Shown here piece by piece: positions 8,609 to 16,463 of a DNA stretch of 64,000 nt. The notes under the pieces were generated by a model. The model worked only from the letters and a program-made list of their open reading frames with translations. It did no database searches and was not told the DNA's origin. Position 1 is the first letter of the stretch. Every line of letters begins with the position of its first letter. Both the position numbers and the translations under genes were made by a program. The DNA is from Chitinophagaceae bacterium (GTDB taxonomy: Bacteria > Bacteroidota > Bacteroidia > Chitinophagales > Chitinophagaceae), in assembly GCA_016720565.1 (NCBI GenBank), contig JADKKJ010000001.1:620001-684000 (forward strand). The letters are read 5' to 3'.

Positions 8609-9354
8609 TGTTGCTTTTCTTTCTTATGCCCGAAATTTTGGATCCACCAGTCCATGTTTCCAGAAAAGATTCCGGAGCCCCGGCTCCTTTCTCCTTTGCA
8701 GGCCACATGGGTCCAGGACGGATCCAGCAAATTATACCGGTGCCCATACCCCGGAATTCCACTGTCAACCAATAATTGTATTACAATATCACGGGCTGTT
8801 ACGATCATGCTGTTGCCAGCTATATTCTCATTACCAAAACTCATGGAGGGGGAGAATTTGCAGATCCTGGTCCATGGATCAGACCCATCCGAACCGGTAT
8901 GCCCAAGTGTCCACTGATGGGCTCGCTGGTCGGCGGCATGTTTTGAAGCAGCCTTATAAATTCCCTGGTCTGGAATAAGTATGGAAAGCCGGGGAAGTTT
9001 TTTCAGGTCCTCAACCAGGGTTTCCAGGGCATGAACTTCTTCTTCATTCACCCAATGCCAGGTGGTGTCCACTTTTTTATGATCCGAATAAATAGTGGTA
9101 CTGAGGCTGTAATTCCTTCCGCCTTTTCCATCCGTCTCCAATTTTTTTCTTGCTTCCTGCAGCATCGGTTCAATATAGGGCAGGTAGCTCCGCCCATTGG
9201 ACCGCACCCGGTTGATCTCATAGACCATGTCTCTTTCTTTTTCGGTCATGTAGCTGGCATTCCTGGCCGTATTCAGGGAATCAGGCTTGGGTTGTGCCAA
9301 TATAAAAAGCGGTAGCTGAAGGAAAAACAGGAACGTGTAAGTTCTTTTTCTCAT
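8602..9354 (-). CDS. Secreted CAP (SCP-like) domain protein
   Basis: The protein is 250 aa with a signal peptide (MRKRTYTFLFFLQLPLFILA). It has a CAP/SCP domain: the N-terminal helix MVYEINRVRSNGRSYLPYI, then HTGSDGSDPWTRI with the first histidine, GNENIAG with the conserved Glu, and a second His in PGYGHRYNLLDPSWTHVAC. His, Glu and His form the CAP cavity. CAP proteins are extracellular and their bacterial roles are mostly unknown. Between the first helix and the first His there is an insert of about 60 residues with strands and charged helices. It converges on the RGK-repeat gene with a 7 bp overlap. Confidence 0.85.
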   Translation of the reverse strand: MRKRTYTFLFFLQLPLFILAQPKPDSLNTARNASYMTEKERDMVYEINRVRSNGRSYLPYIEPMLQEARKKLETDGKGGRNYSLSTTIYSDHKKVDTTWHWVNEEEVHALETLVEDLKKLPRLSILIPDQGIYKAASKHAADQRAHQWTLGHTGSDGSDPWTRICKFSPSMSFGNENIAGNSMIVTARDIVIQLLVDSGIPGYGHRYNLLDPSWTHVACKGERSRGSGIFSGNMDWWIQNFGHKKEKQHY

Positions 9355-9431
9355 TTATTGGTCAATTGATATTTATGGGATACAATTGGCTTGCTCTTTG
9401 CATAATTTTATATCACTATAAAAAAAGATAT

Positions 9432-9965
9432 ATGAAAAAACTGAAGTTATTTCTGCTTTCTTTAACACTATTCAGCACTGTCGGCCTGATGGCGCAATCA
9501 GCTTCCAAAGAAGCCAAAATAATTGCGGATGCCCGTGACGCGAAATCTGATTTTATAAGAACAGATGGAGGATTAGCAAAATGGTTCATCAACTCCTATG
9601 GCTATGTCATTTTCCCTAACGTTGGAAAAGGAGGTATTGGTATTGGGGGCGCAGCAGGAAATGGAATAGTATATGAAAGAGGCAAAATGGTAGGTAAAGC
9701 CAAGATGACCCAGGTGAGTGTAGGTTTTCAATGGGGTGGGCAGGCCTATCGTGAGGTGATATTCTTTGAGACAAAGGCGGCCCTTGACCGGTTCAAAGAA
9801 AGCAAATATGAACTTTCTGCGCAGGTATCGGCTGTGGCCGCTACGGCCGGTGCATCCGCGAATGCAAAATTCAGGGAAAGCGTAGCCATTTTTACGCAGC
9901 AAAAAGGTGGACTGATGTACGAAGCAACCGTGGGAGGACAGAAGTTTAAGTATACTTCATTTTAG
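9432..9965 (+). CDS. Exported SYLF/YSC84-type lipid-binding protein
   Basis: From the ATG at 9432 the product is 177 aa with a signal peptide (MKKLKLFLLSLTLFSTVGLMA). The body matches the SYLF (YSC84) domain: FINSYGYVIFPNVGKGGIGIGGAAGNG, then a second glycine-rich strand region and AVAATAGASANAKF. In eukaryotes SYLF domains bind phosphoinositides; bacterial versions are periplasmic and uncharacterised. The frame is open to 9366, but the lysine-rich n-region identifies 9432 as the start. TAATTTTA at 9403-9410 (one mismatch to TAnnTTTG) is a plausible -7 box. The stop TAG is followed immediately by a repeat element. Confidence 0.85.
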   Translation: MKKLKLFLLSLTLFSTVGLMAQSASKEAKIIADARDAKSDFIRTDGGLAKWFINSYGYVIFPNVGKGGIGIGGAAGNGIVYERGKMVGKAKMTQVSVGFQWGGQAYREVIFFETKAALDRFKESKYELSAQVSAVAATAGASANAKFRESVAIFTQQKGGLMYEATVGGQKFKYTSF

Positions 9966-10046
9966 TTTAGGGATTAGGGATTAGAGATTAGGTCTGGAAC
10001 CTTTCCTAATCTCTAATCCCTAATCTCTAATCCCTAATCGCTAATC
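9966..10046. repeat. Palindromic near-tandem repeat, GATTAGAGATTAG family, copy 1
   Basis: Direct units of GGGATTA and GAGATTA begin right after the SYLF stop, and their reverse complement follows 12 bp later. Bases 9973-9992 pair perfectly with 10005-10024 (20 bp stem, 12 nt loop), and the right arm then continues as further CTAATC(C/T)C units to 10046. The same 13-mer core recurs at two other intergenic sites. It could act as a terminator, but there is no T run. Confidence 0.85.
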
Positions 10047-10084
10047 GCTTAACTCTTCCTCGTATCTTAGTCCAAATTACCCTC

Positions 10085-11434
10085 ATGCGCCTGAGATTCT
10101 TGCTTGCCTTTCATCTTATTTCTGTTTGTTCTTTTAGCCAGTCACCGGGCTTTAGTGATAGCCTGCGCAGTGAAATGTGCAATAAGGTGAGAGATGCCTG
10201 TCGCCACGCCTGGCAGGGCTATAAGCAATTTGCCTGGGGTTATGATGATCTTCGTCCGTTAACAGAGAATGGGCGCAACTGGTATAAACAAAGTATGCTG
10301 ATGACACCGGTGGATGCATTTGATACTTTTATCCTTCTTGGATTAAAAGAGGAGGCTAAAGAATCCAAAGAGCTGATATTTTCCCAACTTAATTTCGATG
10401 CGGATAATGAAGTGCAGGTGTTTGAGATCACGATCCGCCAGCTGGCTGCCCTGCAAACCGCCTATGAACTGGATGGCGATAAACGATTTCTTGCGCTTGC
10501 GGTAGACCTGGCAAAAAGGTTATTACCTGCTTTTAATTCAAATACAGGCATGCCTTATAGGTATGTACACCTGCAAACAGGCAAGACCCGGGATGGGATA
10601 AATAACCCGGCAGAGATTGGTACCCTGCTTCTTGAATTTGGTAAACTTTCAAAACTGACCGGTGATCCTGTTTATTTCCAGAAAGCGAAAAAAGCGCTGA
10701 TGGCTGTATTTGACAGAAGGGCCTCCACAGGATTAGTAGGAGAGACCATCGATATTCAAACCGGAGAATGGAAAAGCAAGGCAAGTCATATCAGCGGTTA
10801 TATAGATTCTTATTATGAATACGTGTACAAAGGATGGAAATTGTTTGGCGACAAGGAGTTGAAAAAAGCCTGGGATATCCATAGCGCAGCGATCAAAAAA
10901 TATCTTTTAAGGGAAACAGCCCATGGTAGTTTTCTAACGAGAGTGGATATGAACAGCGGTAAAGAAATCGCTTCCTATTATGGAGCCCTTGATGCGTTCT
11001 ATGCCGGTTTGCTGGCCTATTCCGGCGACCTGGCAACGGCCAGGAAGGTGCAGAAGGCGAATTATTATATGTGGACACATTTCAACATAGAGCCGGAGGA
11101 ATTTGATTTCAAAACAGACTCTGTTCGGAGCGCCTATTATGTATTGCGTCCCGAGAACCTTGAATCTTGTTTTTATTTATACAGGTATACCCGAAGTGAT
11201 AAATATCTCTGGATGGCGAAAAGAATGGTGGACGACATAGTTGAACACTGCAAAAATAAAGCAGGCTTCGCTTCGCTTAAGGATGTTAGGACCTATGAGA
11301 AGACAAATAGCATGGAGAGCTTTCTGTTTGGCGAAACCTTTAAATATGCTTACCTGGTCTTTGCTCCCGCCTCTGCCATGGACCTGAAAAAGAATGTACT
11401 TACAACAGAAGCACACCCTTTTCGTATAAAATGA
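10085..11434 (+). CDS. GH47 family alpha-mannosidase-like glycosidase, exported
   Basis: The 449 aa protein has a signal peptide (MRLRFLLAFHLISVCSFS) and the full GH47 signature set. These are HAWQGYKQFAWGYDDLRP (41-58), SMLMTPVDAFDTFILLGL (70-87), GMPYRYVHL (155-163), DSYYEYVYKG with an active-site Glu (241-250), RPENLESCFYLYRYT (355-369), SFLFGETFKYAYLVF (412-426) and the Ca-site turn TTEAHPF (440-446). Known GH47 enzymes are inverting Ca-dependent alpha-1,2-mannosidases, mostly of the eukaryotic secretory pathway, so a bacterial periplasmic member is uncommon. It overlaps the next gene by 4 bp (ATGA). TATCTTAG at 10063-10070 is a near-consensus -7 box. Confidence 0.9.
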   Translation: MRLRFLLAFHLISVCSFSQSPGFSDSLRSEMCNKVRDACRHAWQGYKQFAWGYDDLRPLTENGRNWYKQSMLMTPVDAFDTFILLGLKEEAKESKELIFSQLNFDADNEVQVFEITIRQLAALQTAYELDGDKRFLALAVDLAKRLLPAFNSNTGMPYRYVHLQTGKTRDGINNPAEIGTLLLEFGKLSKLTGDPVYFQKAKKALMAVFDRRASTGLVGETIDIQTGEWKSKASHISGYIDSYYEYVYKGWKLFGDKELKKAWDIHSAAIKKYLLRETAHGSFLTRVDMNSGKEIASYYGALDAFYAGLLAYSGDLATARKVQKANYYMWTHFNIEPEEFDFKTDSVRSAYYVLRPENLESCFYLYRYTRSDKYLWMAKRMVDDIVEHCKNKAGFASLKDVRTYEKTNSMESFLFGETFKYAYLVFAPASAMDLKKNVLTTEAHPFRIK

Positions 11435-11856
11435 TACTTCGAGAGGCAACCATAGGGGATATTCCGGGCATCCAGTTGGTTAGGAATGCGGTGCGTGAAA
11501 ACCGTTTATCAGATCCGGCCCTGGTGCCCGATAAGGATGTGGAAGATTATATCATGCGCAGGGGAAAAGGTTGGGTTACTACTGAAGGAGAACTGATCAC
11601 AGGTTTTTCTATAGTATCGGTGATCGATAGAAATATTTGGGCATTGTTCGTGCATCCTGATCATGAAGGCAAGGGCCTTGGGCGTAAATTGCACGATATT
11701 ATGCTGACCTGGTATTTTTCGCAGGTCAGGGAACCTGTTTGGCTGAGTACAGCGCCAGGCACCAGGGCGGAAAAATTTTACCGCAAGGCTGGCTGGAAGG
11801 AAACAGGCTTTTATGGAAAAGGAGAGATAAGATTTGAAATGGAGAAGCTTCCTTAA
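11431..11856 (+). CDS. GNAT family N-acetyltransferase
   Basis: This 141 aa single-domain GNAT transfers an acetyl group from acetyl-CoA to an unknown amine. The start MILREATIGDIPGIQLVRNAV is the usual alpha1 region, ALFVHPDHEGKGLGRKLHDIML (71-92) contains the acetyl-CoA pyrophosphate loop (HEGKGLG), and AEKFYRKAGWKETG is the C-terminal motif. The ATG overlaps the stop of the GH47 gene (ATGA), so it is translationally coupled to it. The coupling alone does not reveal a substrate. Confidence 0.88.
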   Translation: MILREATIGDIPGIQLVRNAVRENRLSDPALVPDKDVEDYIMRRGKGWVTTEGELITGFSIVSVIDRNIWALFVHPDHEGKGLGRKLHDIMLTWYFSQVREPVWLSTAPGTRAEKFYRKAGWKETGFYGKGEIRFEMEKLP

Positions 11857-11865
11857 TTTTATTTT

Positions 11866-12972
11866 ATGAAAGGACTAAGTATCATATTGATATCATTAGG
11901 AATGGCCGGATTTGTTCTTCCGGATAATAGTTGCGGGCAAACCGATCCGGTGAACAGGGATGACGGCCCTTATGTGCTTTACAGGCAGGGCCGCATCGTC
12001 GTGTATAATATCGAATCAAGGGGTGAAAACCTGAAACTGAAACGGGATAATTTTGATGAGTCCCACAAAAGCAAGATCATTCTAAAAGTTCAGACCGAAG
12101 AACTCGGTGGGTTCTTCCGTTTTCCTTTACAAAAAGAAATAAAGGAGCAGGCTGCGATTTACCCCGAGCCTTCTAAAATGCTGATCCTTTCCGATATTGA
12201 AGCAAACTTTACAGCGTTCAGGAAATTGTTGCTTGAAGGGCAGGTGATCGATAGTAATTTCAACTGGACCTTTGGTAGTGGTCACCTTGTATTGACTGGT
12301 GATTTTGTGGACAGGGGAAACCAGCAGACGGAAGTGCTTTGGCTTATATATTCTCTGGAGGAAAAAGCCAGGGAGGCCGGAGGATATGTGCATTATATAT
12401 TGGGCAACCACGAGATCATGAATCTGAGCGGCGACCTGCGTTACCTTCAGCCTAAATATCATGATGCGGCAGCATTGATAGAGACAGGCTATACCAGCCT
12501 GATAGGACCTGATTCAGAAATAGGCAGATGGCTCCGATCCAAGAACGTGGTTGAGAAGATCGGTAATATATTATTTACCCATGGTGGCATTTCATCCTCA
12601 ATAAATATCCTGCAGATGCCCGCCGATACGATCAATCAGCTTTGCCGGCCTTTTTATGGTGATAGTCTTTACCAATACCTGGATCCCAGACAGGAAACCT
12701 TATACGGAGAGGATGGCCCTTTCTGGTTCAGAGGTTATTATAAAGGTGCGACCGGCCTTGAATTACCAATGATCGACAGTACGCTTTCTATCTACCATGT
12801 TTCTCATATTGCTACCGGCCATACGATCGTTGCGGACACCATCAGTGTTTTTTATGACCATAAAATTTTTAATACGGATGTGCACCATGCGGGTGGCCAT
12901 ACAGAAGCATTGTTGAAAGAAAATGGCCATTTTTACAGGTTAGTAAAAGGGGAGAAAAAATGGCTGTTTTAA
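11866..12972 (+). CDS. Exported calcineurin-like metallophosphoesterase
   Basis: The protein is 368 aa with an N-terminal hydrophobic export segment (MKGLSIILISLGMAGFVLP). Metallophosphatase motifs are in order: LILSDIEANF (106-115), LTGDFVDRGN (143-152), ILGNHEIMNLSGD (178-190), FTHGGIS and ATGHTIV. The first metal motif reads D-I-E where most of the superfamily has D-x-H, a known variant in some bacterial branches; the other ligands are intact. The order and the GDFVDRG/GNHE spacing resemble bacterial Shewanella-like protein phosphatases. It follows the GNAT gene by 9 bp and likely belongs to the same operon. Confidence 0.88.
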   Translation: MKGLSIILISLGMAGFVLPDNSCGQTDPVNRDDGPYVLYRQGRIVVYNIESRGENLKLKRDNFDESHKSKIILKVQTEELGGFFRFPLQKEIKEQAAIYPEPSKMLILSDIEANFTAFRKLLLEGQVIDSNFNWTFGSGHLVLTGDFVDRGNQQTEVLWLIYSLEEKAREAGGYVHYILGNHEIMNLSGDLRYLQPKYHDAAALIETGYTSLIGPDSEIGRWLRSKNVVEKIGNILFTHGGISSSINILQMPADTINQLCRPFYGDSLYQYLDPRQETLYGEDGPFWFRGYYKGATGLELPMIDSTLSIYHVSHIATGHTIVADTISVFYDHKIFNTDVHHAGGHTEALLKENGHFYRLVKGEKKWLF

Positions 12973-13029
12973 GGAAATTTAATTCTACATTACATGGCGT
13001 AAAAAAACATTAACCCACAAACCAAGCAA

Positions 13030-13404
13030 ATGAAGAAACTCCTGACCTTATTGTTGGCGGCCGGTATACTTGCCTCCTGCAATAATAAGAAAGCCGGCAC
13101 TGAAAAAAGCGACAAAGATACCACCCCAAAGACCACTGAGGTAAAGCCACCGGCTGACATGGGCAAAGAGCCAACAACTACCGCCACAGGTTGGCCAGAA
13201 AAAGATAGAAATGATTTTCTGACCAGTTGTGTGGATGAAGCCGTTAAAAATGTTAATGACAGAACCCTTGCCTCCAATTATTGCAGCTGTATGCTGTCTA
13301 AACTGGAAGGGGAATATCCCGACGTGAATAAAGCAGCCGCCCTTACCACAGATGAAGTGACTGCGGTGATGCAGAAGTACCGGGATGGATGTCTTGGTAA
13401 ATAA
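13030..13404 (+). CDS. Small lipoprotein of unknown function
   Basis: The 124 aa protein has a lipoprotein signal MKKLLTLLLAAGILASC, with the acylated cysteine at residue 17. A Lys/Thr/Pro-rich linker (residues 18-58) leads to a compact C-terminal domain with four cysteines: FLTSCVDEAVKN, NYCSCMLSKLE and YRDGCLGK. They probably form two disulphides in a small helical fold. I do not recognise the family. It has its own strong terminator directly downstream. Confidence 0.8.
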   Translation: MKKLLTLLLAAGILASCNNKKAGTEKSDKDTTPKTTEVKPPADMGKEPTTTATGWPEKDRNDFLTSCVDEAVKNVNDRTLASNYCSCMLSKLEGEYPDVNKAAALTTDEVTAVMQKYRDGCLGK

Positions 13405-13412
13405 TCGATCTG

Positions 13413-13438
13413 AAGCCCCGAATTTTCGGGGCTTTTTT
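13413..13438 (+). terminator. Rho-independent terminator after the small lipoprotein gene
   Basis: A perfect 10 bp stem (AAGCCCCGAA, loop TT, TTCGGGGCTT) is followed by further T residues. It lies 9 bp after the stop at 13404. Confidence 0.9.
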
Positions 13439-13452
13439 ATGGCTAATTAGCC

Positions 13453-13460
13453 TATTTTTG
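13453..13460 (+). promoter_or_regulatory. -7 promoter box of pdhB
   Basis: TATTTTTG is an exact TAnnTTTG match ending 23 nt before the pdhB ATG and beginning 15 nt after the upstream terminator. Confidence 0.6.
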
Positions 13461-13483
13461 CCCCTCTTAAAAACAAGGATAAA

Positions 13484-14473
13484 ATGGCAAGATCTATAGC
13501 ATTCAGGGAAGCACTCAGGGAAGCGATGCAGGAAGAAATGAGAAGGGATGAGCGCGTGTTCCTGATGGGTGAGGAAGTGGCTGAATATAATGGTGCCTAC
13601 AAAGTGAGCCAGGGTATGCTGTCGGAATTCGGCCCCAAGCGTGTGATCGATACCCCCATTTCCGAACTTGGTTTTACTGCAGTAGGCGTGGGTGCCGCGC
13701 AAAATGGCCTCCGCCCGATCGTTGAATTTATGACCTGGAACTTTGCTGTTCTTGCCTTAGATCAAATTTTAAATACCGCCTCTAAAATGCTGGCAATGAG
13801 CGGCGGACAGGTAAGCTGTCCTATTGTTTTCCGCGGTCCAAATGGCTCTGCCGGACAGTTGGGTGCCCAGCACTCTACCGCTTTTGAAAGCCTTTACGCC
13901 AATATCCCCGGTATCAAAGTGGTTTCCCCCAGTAATGGATATGATGCAAAAGGGTTGTTGAAGCAGGCCATCCGTTATGAGGAAGATCCGGTAGTATTTA
14001 TGGAAAGCGAAGTGATGTATGGAGAAAAATCAGAAGTGCCGGAAGAAGAATACTATATCGAACTGGGCAAGGCAGATGTAAAGAGATCCGGCCGCGATGT
14101 AACCATCGTGTCGTTCAATAAAATGATGAAAGTAGCCCTGGGTGCTGCCGCTGAACTGGAAAAAGAAGGAGTAAGCGCCGAGGTGATCGACCTGAGGTCG
14201 ATTCGCCCCCTGGATTGGATGACCATCCTGGAAAGTGTAAAAAAGACCAACCGTTTAGTGATCGTGGAAGAGCAATGGCCATTTGCTTCCATTTCTTCCG
14301 AGATCACGTATCGCATACAGAAAGAAGGATTCGATTACCTGGACGCACCGATCCGCCGTATCACTGCTGCGGATGCCCCCCTTCATTACGCCCCCAATCT
14401 TGTGGCCGCTGCCTTACCAGATGTATCACGAACGGTGAAACTGGTGAAAGAGGTCATGTATACGAGGAAATAA
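13484..14473 (+). CDS. pdhB: Pyruvate dehydrogenase E1 component, beta subunit
   Basis: This is the beta chain of the alpha2beta2 thiamine-diphosphate E1 enzyme that decarboxylates pyruvate and transfers the acetyl group to E2 lipoyl domains. It is 329 aa, full length. MGEEVAEYNGAYKVSQGM holds the conserved glutamate contacting ThDP, and TPISELGFTAVGVGAA, RGPNGSAGQLGAQHS and VEEQWPFASISSEI are typical. It is a stand-alone gene here with its own promoter and no alpha or E2 gene next to it, which is common in Bacteroidota. A branched-chain or acetoin E1-beta cannot be fully excluded, but the pattern fits pyruvate best. Confidence 0.93.
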   Translation: MARSIAFREALREAMQEEMRRDERVFLMGEEVAEYNGAYKVSQGMLSEFGPKRVIDTPISELGFTAVGVGAAQNGLRPIVEFMTWNFAVLALDQILNTASKMLAMSGGQVSCPIVFRGPNGSAGQLGAQHSTAFESLYANIPGIKVVSPSNGYDAKGLLKQAIRYEEDPVVFMESEVMYGEKSEVPEEEYYIELGKADVKRSGRDVTIVSFNKMMKVALGAAAELEKEGVSAEVIDLRSIRPLDWMTILESVKKTNRLVIVEEQWPFASISSEITYRIQKEGFDYLDAPIRRITAADAPLHYAPNLVAAALPDVSRTVKLVKEVMYTRK

Positions 14474-14491
14474 CCTGGATAGGCAGGCTAT

Positions 14492-14614
14492 AAGCTTTTA
14501 GCCACAAGCTGCAAGCTTGAATGCTTTTTATATGGAAGCATCTTTCTCCTGTTCATGTAGCCTTCGAAAATCAGAATAATTCTGAACAAGCCTGAAGCCT
14601 GCGGCCTATGGCTT
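14492..14614. repeat. Imperfect inverted repeat of AAGC/GCTTG-type units
   Basis: This begins 18 bp after the pdhB stop. Bases 14492-14519 and the reverse complement of 14587-14614 agree at about 20 of 28 positions, and both arms are made of AAGCyTGyA-like units. Two smaller hairpins lie inside: ATGCTT/AAGCAT (14521-14541) and TCAGAAT-A-ATTCTGA (14571-14585). No open frame of note is present. Confidence 0.6.
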
Positions 14615-14654
14615 AACTTTAAGGAGACAAACTTTCAATTGGAAGTCTTTAACT

Positions 14655-14675
14655 CTAAACCCTAAACCCTAAACC
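14655..14675 (+). repeat. Three tandem CTAAACC heptamers
   Basis: Three perfect 7 bp units end 4 nt before the response-regulator ATG. They have the same sequence as plant-type telomere repeats but are only a short simple repeat here. The reverse-complement unit GTTTAGGG also occurs in the repeat element at 18972-19067. Confidence 0.75.
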
Positions 14676-14679
14676 CTTC

Positions 14680-15834
14680 ATGTCAGATATTCTAATCATT
14701 GACGACGAAAAAGCAATACGGAAGACTCTCGGTGAGATCCTTTCATTTGAAGGCTATAAGATAGATGAAGCCGCAGATGGGGAAGAAGGCCTGAAAAAAT
14801 TCAGGGAGAAGAATTATGACCTGGTTCTCTGCGATATCAAAATGCCCAAACTGGATGGCATTGAATTCCTCCAGAAAGCAGGGGAGATCAATCCTGATAT
14901 TCCTATCATCATTATTTCCGGTCATGGTAATATTGAAACTGCTGTTGAGGCTGTTAAGAAGGGGGCATTCGATTATATTTCCAAGCCCCCCGACCTGAAC
15001 CGTATGCTGATCACCATCCGCAACGCCATGGATAAAAGCAGTCTGGTCACTGAGACCAAAGTGCTGAAGCGCAAAGTGAGCAGGGTGCAGCAGATGATCG
15101 GTGAATCGGAACCCATACGCAAGATCAAAGAGACCATTGAAAAAGTGGCACCAACGGATGCTCGTGTGCTGATCACTGGTGATAATGGGGTGGGAAAAGA
15201 ACTGGTGGCCCGATGGATACATGAAAAAAGCAATCGCGCTACCGGCCCCATCGTAGAAGTGAATTGCGCGGCCATCCCAACAGAACTGATCGAAAGCGAA
15301 TTATTCGGCCATGAAAAGGGTTCATTTACTTCTGCCATCAAACAACGCATTGGAAAATTTGAATCAGCTAATGGCGGTACGCTGTTCCTGGATGAGATCG
15401 GCGACATGAGCGCCGGAGCGCAGGCGAAAGTACTTCGTGCCCTTCAGGAAGGAAAGATTACCCGCGTAGGGGCTGACAAGGATATAAATGTGGATGTAAG
15501 GGTAGTGGCTGCTACCAATAAGGACCTGCTGCAGGAAGTGGAGCAAAAAAATTTCCGCCTCGATCTATATCACCGCCTCGGTGTGATCATCATCCATGTT
15601 CCTTCCCTGAATGAAAGAAGGGATGATATCCCGCTGCTGGTGGACCAGTTCCTGAAAGATATCTGCTCCGATTATAATGTAAGCGTAAAACCTATCGATG
15701 CAGATGCTATTAAGGTATTACAGGGGTATAACTGGACGGGTAATATTCGCGAACTGAGAAACGTCGTGGAAAGACTGGTGATCCTTTCAGGAAAGACGAT
15801 CACAGCTGAGGATGTGAAGGCCTACGTTAAATAG
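14680..15834 (+). CDS. NtrC-like response regulator lacking a DNA-binding domain
   Basis: The protein is 384 aa. Residues 1-120 form a receiver domain with phospho-acceptor D52, S80 and K102. Residues 137-375 form a sigma-54-type AAA+ ATPase with Walker A GDNGVGKE (167-174), Walker B GGTLFLDEIGDM (232-243) and the R-finger region NFRLDLYHRL. The sigma-54 contact loop reads GSFTSA (214-219) instead of GAFTGA. The protein stops at residue 384, straight after the AAA+ lid, so the usual C-terminal Fis-type helix-turn-helix is absent. No partner histidine kinase is adjacent. It may act on sigma-54 promoters without site-specific DNA binding, or have another ATP-driven role. Confidence 0.92.
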   Translation: MSDILIIDDEKAIRKTLGEILSFEGYKIDEAADGEEGLKKFREKNYDLVLCDIKMPKLDGIEFLQKAGEINPDIPIIIISGHGNIETAVEAVKKGAFDYISKPPDLNRMLITIRNAMDKSSLVTETKVLKRKVSRVQQMIGESEPIRKIKETIEKVAPTDARVLITGDNGVGKELVARWIHEKSNRATGPIVEVNCAAIPTELIESELFGHEKGSFTSAIKQRIGKFESANGGTLFLDEIGDMSAGAQAKVLRALQEGKITRVGADKDINVDVRVVAATNKDLLQEVEQKNFRLDLYHRLGVIIIHVPSLNERRDDIPLLVDQFLKDICSDYNVSVKPIDADAIKVLQGYNWTGNIRELRNVVERLVILSGKTITAEDVKAYVK

Positions 15835-15917
15835 TTCAAGGTTCCGAGTTCAAGGTTCCGAGTTCAAGGTTCCGAGTTCAAGGTTCAACGTTGAACCTTG
15901 AACTCGGAACCTTGAAC
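15834..15917. repeat. 14 bp tandem repeat folding into a 56 bp perfect palindrome
   Basis: The unit GTTCAAGGTTCCGA is repeated three times without error (15834-15875), then once as GTTCAAGGTTCAAC (15876-15889). Bases 15862-15889 and 15890-15917 are exact reverse complements. The first base of the array is the last base of the TAG stop of the response-regulator gene. Confidence 0.95.
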
Positions 15918-15923
15918 TTTTTT
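15862..15923. terminator. Bidirectional terminator between converging genes
   Basis: The 28 bp perfect stem is followed by six T residues (15918-15923) that run into the cdd stop codon. It lies between two converging genes and would end transcription of the response-regulator gene. For cdd the opposite side lacks a T run, so termination in that direction is less certain. Confidence 0.7.
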
Positions 15924-16410
15924 ATTTCTTCAATTCCTCTTTTGTAAAAGCAAAAGGCAACAATAACGAGGCAGAGGCAAGGATATAGATCTTTCCTTTA
16001 AGTCCCCCGAGGATGACACGCATAGGTTGGTTTACCCTGTTCTCAAATTCGGAAAGTGCCTGCCGGCACATGCCACAGGGAGAGATAGGATGATCGCTGA
16101 CCACATTTTTTCCGCCATAGCTGATAGCCAGGGTACTGATCGCCATTTCCGGGAACATATTGGCAGCTGTTCCCAGCAAAACCCTTTCTGCACAGATTCC
16201 TACAGGGTAAGAAGCATTTTCCTGGTTGGTACCTTTCACTTCGTCTCCATTGGCCATTCTGGCTACAGCACCCACATTAAAATGCGAATAAGGGGCATAG
16301 GCCTGATTGAGAACTTCACGCGCTTTGCTTAACAGGCTGGCATCTTCCTGGCTCAGTTCACTGATGTCATCATATACTTCGTAATGGAATTCCAGTTTTT
16401 GTTCCTTCAT
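15922..16410 (-). CDS. cdd: Cytidine deaminase
   Basis: It deaminates cytidine and deoxycytidine to (deoxy)uridine in pyrimidine salvage. It is 162 aa, slightly longer than the usual roughly 135 aa because of about 25 extra N-terminal residues. The zinc site is complete: C73-A-E75 in GICAERV (proton-shuttling Glu75) and P111-C112-x-x-C115 in SPCGMCRQ. YAPYSHFNVGAV is the conserved substrate-binding start of the fold. It lies downstream of lepB on the same strand order (lepB ends at 16461), separated by an AT-rich repeat. Confidence 0.95.
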   Translation of the reverse strand: MKEQKLEFHYEVYDDISELSQEDASLLSKAREVLNQAYAPYSHFNVGAVARMANGDEVKGTNQENASYPVGICAERVLLGTAANMFPEMAISTLAISYGGKNVVSDHPISPCGMCRQALSEFENRVNQPMRVILGGLKGKIYILASASLLLPFAFTKEELKK

Positions 16411-16423
16411 GTGTGCTGATTAT

Positions 16424-16463
16424 TATTATTAATTATTAATCAATAATGAGTAATCAATAATTA
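16424..16463. repeat. AT-rich near-tandem repeat at the lepB 3' end
   Basis: Read on the minus strand, units of ATTATTGATTA and ATTAATA follow the lepB TAA stop, which is itself part of the first unit. The element fills most of the 50 bp between lepB and cdd. Confidence 0.65.

Noticed and set aside
14655..14675. CTAAACC heptamers as a telomere or chromosome end
   Set aside because: Only three units, in the middle of dense bacterial coding sequence. It is one of several simple repeats here.
15834..15917. Tandem GTTCAAGGTTCCGA units as a possible CRISPR array
   Set aside because: The units are directly adjacent with no spacers, and no cas genes are in the window.
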